Source of the DNA: Bacillota bacterium
Lineage (GTDB): Bacteria > Bacillota > Halanaerobiia > B1SED10-174
DNA length: 44,221 bases
Direction of reading: 5' to 3'
Assembly: GCA_007122335.1 (NCBI GenBank)
Contig: SKTZ01000081.1
Location: forward strand, 1-44,221
Below, one piece after another: positions 41,315 to 44,221 of this stretch. A program made the translations under genes and the position numbers. Under the pieces are notes generated by a model. The model had not been told where the DNA came from and did no database searches. It was given only the letters and a program-made list of their open reading frames with translations. How positions within the stretch are numbered: the stretch's first letter is position 1; each line of letters opens with the position of its first letter.

Positions 41315-41677
41315 TTTTAAAACCCCCTTTTAAAAAACTCAAACCCTATTACAAACCGATTGATTTTTGCATTAACCCCCCCGGTTGCTCAAAAATTACC
41401 CAAACCAAGAAAGTTTTTTTTATCAGAATCTGGATAGAATGGGTTAATTTATTATAACACGCGAACAAACGTGCTGCAAGACACCCCGGAAGAATATTTC
41501 CCTTTTTATAAAAATTTCAATTTTTTCCGATAATAACCTTAGGGTATTCTTTATAGTATTACCTTCTTTCATTTTCCCCATCTCTCAAATTTGTCTTCAC
41601 CTCTTTCTTGAAAAACTGAAGGGTTTGCTGGAAAAATGGAAAATATTAAATTTAGAATAAAGAAACGGGTGGTTTTT
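41315..41677. other. Divergent intergenic region of about 360 bp
   Basis: It holds the stalk-protein promoter (41451-41479), a leader of about 130 nt for that gene, and the 5' side of the response-regulator gene. The leader contains G7 and short T-runs but no riboswitch pattern I recognise. The response-regulator side is AT-rich, with TATAGT near 41556 and no matched -35. Confidence 0.5.
41451..41479 (-). promoter_or_regulatory. Promoter of the stalk-domain gene with a dyad in its spacer
   Basis: TTGCAG (41479-41474), a 17-bp spacer and TATAAT (41456-41451). The spacer contains the dyad CACG...CGTG, which overlaps a sequence matching the Gram-positive LexA consensus CGAACRNRYGTTYG at 12 of 14 positions (41462-41475). 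A repressor binding there would block the promoter. Confidence 0.7.
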
Positions 41678-42847
41678 ATGGAAAAAACAATCCTCTTTGT
41701 CGATGATGAAGAAGCTGTTTTAAGAGCTTTTAAAAGATGTTTTTTGTTTTCCGACTATCCAGTCTACCTTGCTTCCAGCGGAGAAGAAGCACTTGAAATT
41801 CTTTCCTCTACTCCAATTAGTGTTATCATTTCTGATATTAGAATGCCCCAGATGAATGGATATTCTCTATTAAAAATTGTCCGGGAAAATTATCCCGATG
41901 TAATCAGGATAATCCTTAGCGGATATGCTGACGAGGAAATTCTGGTTAAAGCTTTCCAGAAAAATCTGGCCAAGATGTACCTGTTAAAACCCTGGGATAA
42001 CGAGGAATTATTAAAAATGATTGAAAGTTTTTTTAGCCTCGAGAAACGCCTGCAGGGAAAAAACCTTCCCTTCCACCTCAATCATTTAGAGGATCTCCCT
42101 CCCCTGGGTTTTACTTATTATAAAATTCAGGATTTAATTGAAAAAGACCGCTCAATGGATGAAATCGCTGCGGCCATAGGAGAAGACCCTGCAATAGCCG
42201 CCCGCTTGCTAAGGGTTGTAAATTCCGCCTTTTACCGGGTCAATACCGGTTCAATTAAAGATGCCCTGGTTTATCTGGGGCTTATAAATACAAAAAATAT
42301 AATTTTAACCTCCTCTGTTTTTGACTGGCTGGAAAAAGATCGGGTAGGAAATTTATACCAGGAAACACTCTGGCGACATTCCAGCCTTTGCAATAAAATT
42401 TCCAATGTTTTATTTCGGCACCTTTTAAACAAAGAAGTCCCGAAAACCCATGCTACAGCGGGCCTTTTCCACGACCTGGGCAGGGTTTTTCTGGTAAAGT
42501 ATTTCGGGGAAAATTATCCTAATAAGAGACCCAAGGATAACCAAACAATCTCCAACCAGGAAAAAGAAGTCCTGGGAATAGATCACTCGGAGATGGGAGC
42601 TTTCCTTCTCAACTGGTGGGAGCTTCCTCTGCCAATTATTGAAGCTGCAATGTACCATCATCATCCTCTGGATGAAAATATTATTCACAAAGAACTGTTA
42701 GCAATTGTCCACCTGGCGGATTATTTTGCTCACAAAATAATCCGGGCTCGCTACCAATCTCATATCTACCCTCAAATATTCGATTTTTTCGGCGTAAGTG
42801 AACAGGAAATTGATGCAATTCTAGCCACCAAAAAAGGGCTTAGATAA
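41678..42847 (+). CDS. Response regulator with REC and HDOD domains
   Basis: The 389-residue protein has an N-terminal receiver domain (about 3-125) with the acidic pair in FVDDEE, the phospho-acceptor in SDIRMPQMNG (about residue 52) and the lysine in YLLKPWDNEE. An HDOD domain follows (about 150-350), with the ALVYLGLINTKNII stretch and HATAGLFHDLGR. HDOD proteins act in signalling without the catalytic residues of HD-GYP. The ATG at 41678 follows GGGTGG; the ATG at 41636 has a weaker site and adds 14 residues. No histidine kinase is adjacent. It ends exactly where sdaAA ends on the other strand. Confidence 0.88.
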   Translation: MEKTILFVDDEEAVLRAFKRCFLFSDYPVYLASSGEEALEILSSTPISVIISDIRMPQMNGYSLLKIVRENYPDVIRIILSGYADEEILVKAFQKNLAKMYLLKPWDNEELLKMIESFFSLEKRLQGKNLPFHLNHLEDLPPLGFTYYKIQDLIEKDRSMDEIAAAIGEDPAIAARLLRVVNSAFYRVNTGSIKDALVYLGLINTKNIILTSSVFDWLEKDRVGNLYQETLWRHSSLCNKISNVLFRHLLNKEVPKTHATAGLFHDLGRVFLVKYFGENYPNKRPKDNQTISNQEKEVLGIDHSEMGAFLLNWWELPLPIIEAAMYHHHPLDENIIHKELLAIVHLADYFAHKIIRARYQSHIYPQIFDFFGVSEQEIDAILATKKGLR

Positions 42848-43720
42848 TCACCTGTTTTTCTCACTGATATCCAGGCCGGTTTTTGTCTGAGCAAGCCCTC
42901 CTTTTGCTGTTTCTTTTAAAGATGAGGGCAATAAACGACCAATTTCAGCCAGGGCATCAACCACTTCATCCGGAGGAATCACACTTTTCAATCCACCTCT
43001 GACCAGGTCTACTGCAAGCAGGGCTTGAACAGCGGCAAAACCATTTCTCTTAACACAGGGAACTTCGACCAGGCCTCCAACCGGGTCACAAACCAGGCCC
43101 AGCATATTTTTTACTGCCAGGGCAAAAGCCTGGAAAACCTCTGCTTCTTTTCCCCCCAGCATATACATGGCCCCGGCTGCCGCCATTCCACCAGCAACGC
43201 CGCATTCTGCCTGACAACCACCAGCAGCACCGGCCATCTCAAGTTTTTCACCAACAACCATACCGACTCCGGCGGCTATCAATAAACCTTCTTTTAACTT
43301 TTCATCCCCAAGCTTTTTCTCTTCATCCAGGGAGAAAAATACCCCAGGAACAATTCCCGAAGAACCACCCGTGGGCAGAGCTACTATTCTACCCATTCCT
43401 GCATTCTCCTGGGCTACAGCTATGGCATAAATCGCTGCTTTAATTGCCCCCGTCCCAGCGAAGGAACTGTTATCAGCAAAAAACTTTTGCAAGATTTTGC
43501 TTTCATCCTTGATCATACCCCCCGGGGTATGCTTTTCTCTTTTTAAACCCGCTTCCAGGCTTTCCCGCATCACTTTTAGCCTTTTTTCCAATTCATTAAT
43601 AATTGTTTCTCTTTTTGACCCGGTTTCTTCTATCTCTTTTTCCAGAACAACTTCCACCAGGGATAAATTCTTTTCCCTTGCTAATAAAAGCCAGTTTTCA
43701 AAAGTCCAAAGCGGTTTCAC
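42848..43720 (-). CDS. sdaAA: L-serine dehydratase, iron-sulfur-dependent, alpha subunit
   Basis: SdaAA with SdaAB deaminates L-serine to pyruvate and ammonia, an oxygen-sensitive [4Fe-4S] reaction typical of anaerobes. The 290-residue subunit carries cluster cysteines in GCQAEC, GLVCDPVGG and VPCVKRN. ATGGSSGIVPGVF is also typical. The GTG at 43720 follows GAGGTGATC. It starts four bases after the sdaAB stop, the usual beta-alpha operon. Its stop abuts the stop of the response regulator with no base between, so convergent transcription is unprotected by a terminator. Confidence 0.95.
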   Translation of the reverse strand: MKPLWTFENWLLLAREKNLSLVEVVLEKEIEETGSKRETIINELEKRLKVMRESLEAGLKREKHTPGGMIKDESKILQKFFADNSSFAGTGAIKAAIYAIAVAQENAGMGRIVALPTGGSSGIVPGVFFSLDEEKKLGDEKLKEGLLIAAGVGMVVGEKLEMAGAAGGCQAECGVAGGMAAAGAMYMLGGKEAEVFQAFALAVKNMLGLVCDPVGGLVEVPCVKRNGFAAVQALLAVDLVRGGLKSVIPPDEVVDALAEIGRLLPSSLKETAKGGLAQTKTGLDISEKNR

Positions 43721-43724
43721 CTGA

Positions 43725-44221
43725 TCACCTCACCCGCGGGATATAACGGCAGCTCTCTACAAATTCTTTCTGCCGAATTTCCTCAATTAATTCTTTTTCC
43801 AGGGAATCGTCACATTCAATTGTCATTGAGGCCAGCCCCCTGGGCTGACTTCTCTCCAGGCGCATATAAGCAATATTGATATGTTTTTCAGCGAGTAGAG
43901 AAGCTATTTTCCCGACCATTCCCGGCCGGTCATAATGCAAAATCCAGAGCGAAGGGTACTTGCCATCCAGATGGACATCAAACCCGTTTATTTTTTCCAC
44001 GAGAATATTGCCCCCACCACGGGAAGAACCTGCTAATTCAATTTTTTCTTCTCCGTTCCAGAGGACAATTTCCAGAGAATTGGGATGGCCTGCTGCCTGC
44101 TCAATTGTCTTGATTTTATAGGACAAGCCCTCCTCTGCTGCAATCTCTAAAGCCCTTGGGATACGAGCGTCTGAGGAATCCATGCCCAAAAGTCCTCCAA
44201 TTACAGCCCGGTCCGAACCAT
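43725..44221 (-). CDS. sdaAB: L-serine dehydratase, iron-sulfur-dependent, beta subunit (5' truncated by window edge)
   Basis: The frame is open through the right edge: the first visible residues, GSDRAVIGGLLGM, match the family's G-T-D-R-A-L-V-G-G region. About 165 residues are present. The second half is an ACT domain with LWILHYDRPGMVGKIASLLAEKHINIAYM and ends in RYIPRVR. The ACT domain probably binds serine for regulation. The missing N-terminal part, about 55 residues, lies beyond the window. It is coupled to sdaAA by a four-base gap. Confidence 0.94.
   Translation of the reverse strand, partial: GSDRAVIGGLLGMDSSDARIPRALEIAAEEGLSYKIKTIEQAAGHPNSLEIVLWNGEEKIELAGSSRGGGNILVEKINGFDVHLDGKYPSLWILHYDRPGMVGKIASLLAEKHINIAYMRLERSQPRGLASMTIECDDSLEKELIEEIRQKEFVESCRYIPRVR

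Noticed and set aside
41509-41533. A sigma-D (motility) promoter before the response regulator
   Set aside because: The TCCGATAA element resembles the -10 box, but the spacing to TAAA is 13 rather than about 15, so support is too weak.
1-44221. CRISPR arrays, insertion sequences, prophage genes, tRNA or rRNA
   Set aside because: I saw no spaced repeats, transposase or integrase motifs, or tRNA-like cloverleaf with its T-loop signature.

Overview
The window looks like a chromosomal segment of an anaerobic, low-to-moderate-GC Gram-positive bacterium (Bacillota, most likely class Clostridia). The backbone order is the conserved Bacillota one: fabD-fabH-plsX-rpmF-yceD, ackA-pta, tmcAL (ylbM), coaD-rsmD-recG, fakB-fakA-asp23, with rpmB divergent. 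Strong GGAGG-type ribosome sites, many TTG/GTG starts, a T-box leader before thrS, an iron-sulfur serine dehydratase and selenium genes all agree with this. Almost everything is on the minus strand. No mobile element, CRISPR array, tRNA or rRNA was seen.

Layout. 1-3738: fatty-acid and phospholipid precursor genes with rpmF, driven by a consensus promoter whose -35 box overlaps the ackA stop. 3791-7376: acetate kinase, phosphotransacetylase and the divergent acetate-using tRNA enzyme TmcAL. 7410-13825: CoaD, RsmD, RecG, a fatty-acid kinase pair (DegV/FakB and FakA), Asp23, and divergent L28. 13826-18162: an orphan DNA methyltransferase, a T-box-controlled ThrRS without a TGS domain, and LemA. 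18159-21877: a selenium/sulfur trafficking locus (cysteine desulfurase-like enzyme and LysR regulator, divergent from YedE-TusA-DUF3343). 21908-26617: a Gfo/Idh oxidoreductase with an M1-like membrane peptidase, a DUF151 protein and an ATP-NAD kinase-family protein. 26661-28966: a badly decayed chemotaxis receptor. 29008-34855: nitroreductase, THUMP methyltransferase, winged-helix protein, secreted protein, a hidden selenoprotein, Ogt, Eis-like acetyltransferase, SDR and a small membrane protein. 34954-39095: DUF212 protein, RocD, HI0933-type flavoprotein, a frameshifted gene and ParA. 39207-44221: NCS2 permease, stalk-domain protein, REC-HDOD regulator and serine dehydratase (SdaA alpha, beta partial).

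The main discovery is at 31819-32088. An apparent gap holds an 89-codon reading frame with a good ribosome site, start-stop overlap with ogt and one in-frame UGA at codon 30. A stem-loop right after the UGA fits the published bacterial SECIS rules. I call it a candidate selenoprotein that ordinary gene callers miss; the selenium locus about 10 kb away in the same window makes it more plausible.

Other points of interest are a gene after parA that is open only if an A8 run is read as A7, an MCP with four stops and four frameshifts, and several well-formed promoters and attenuator-like hairpins.
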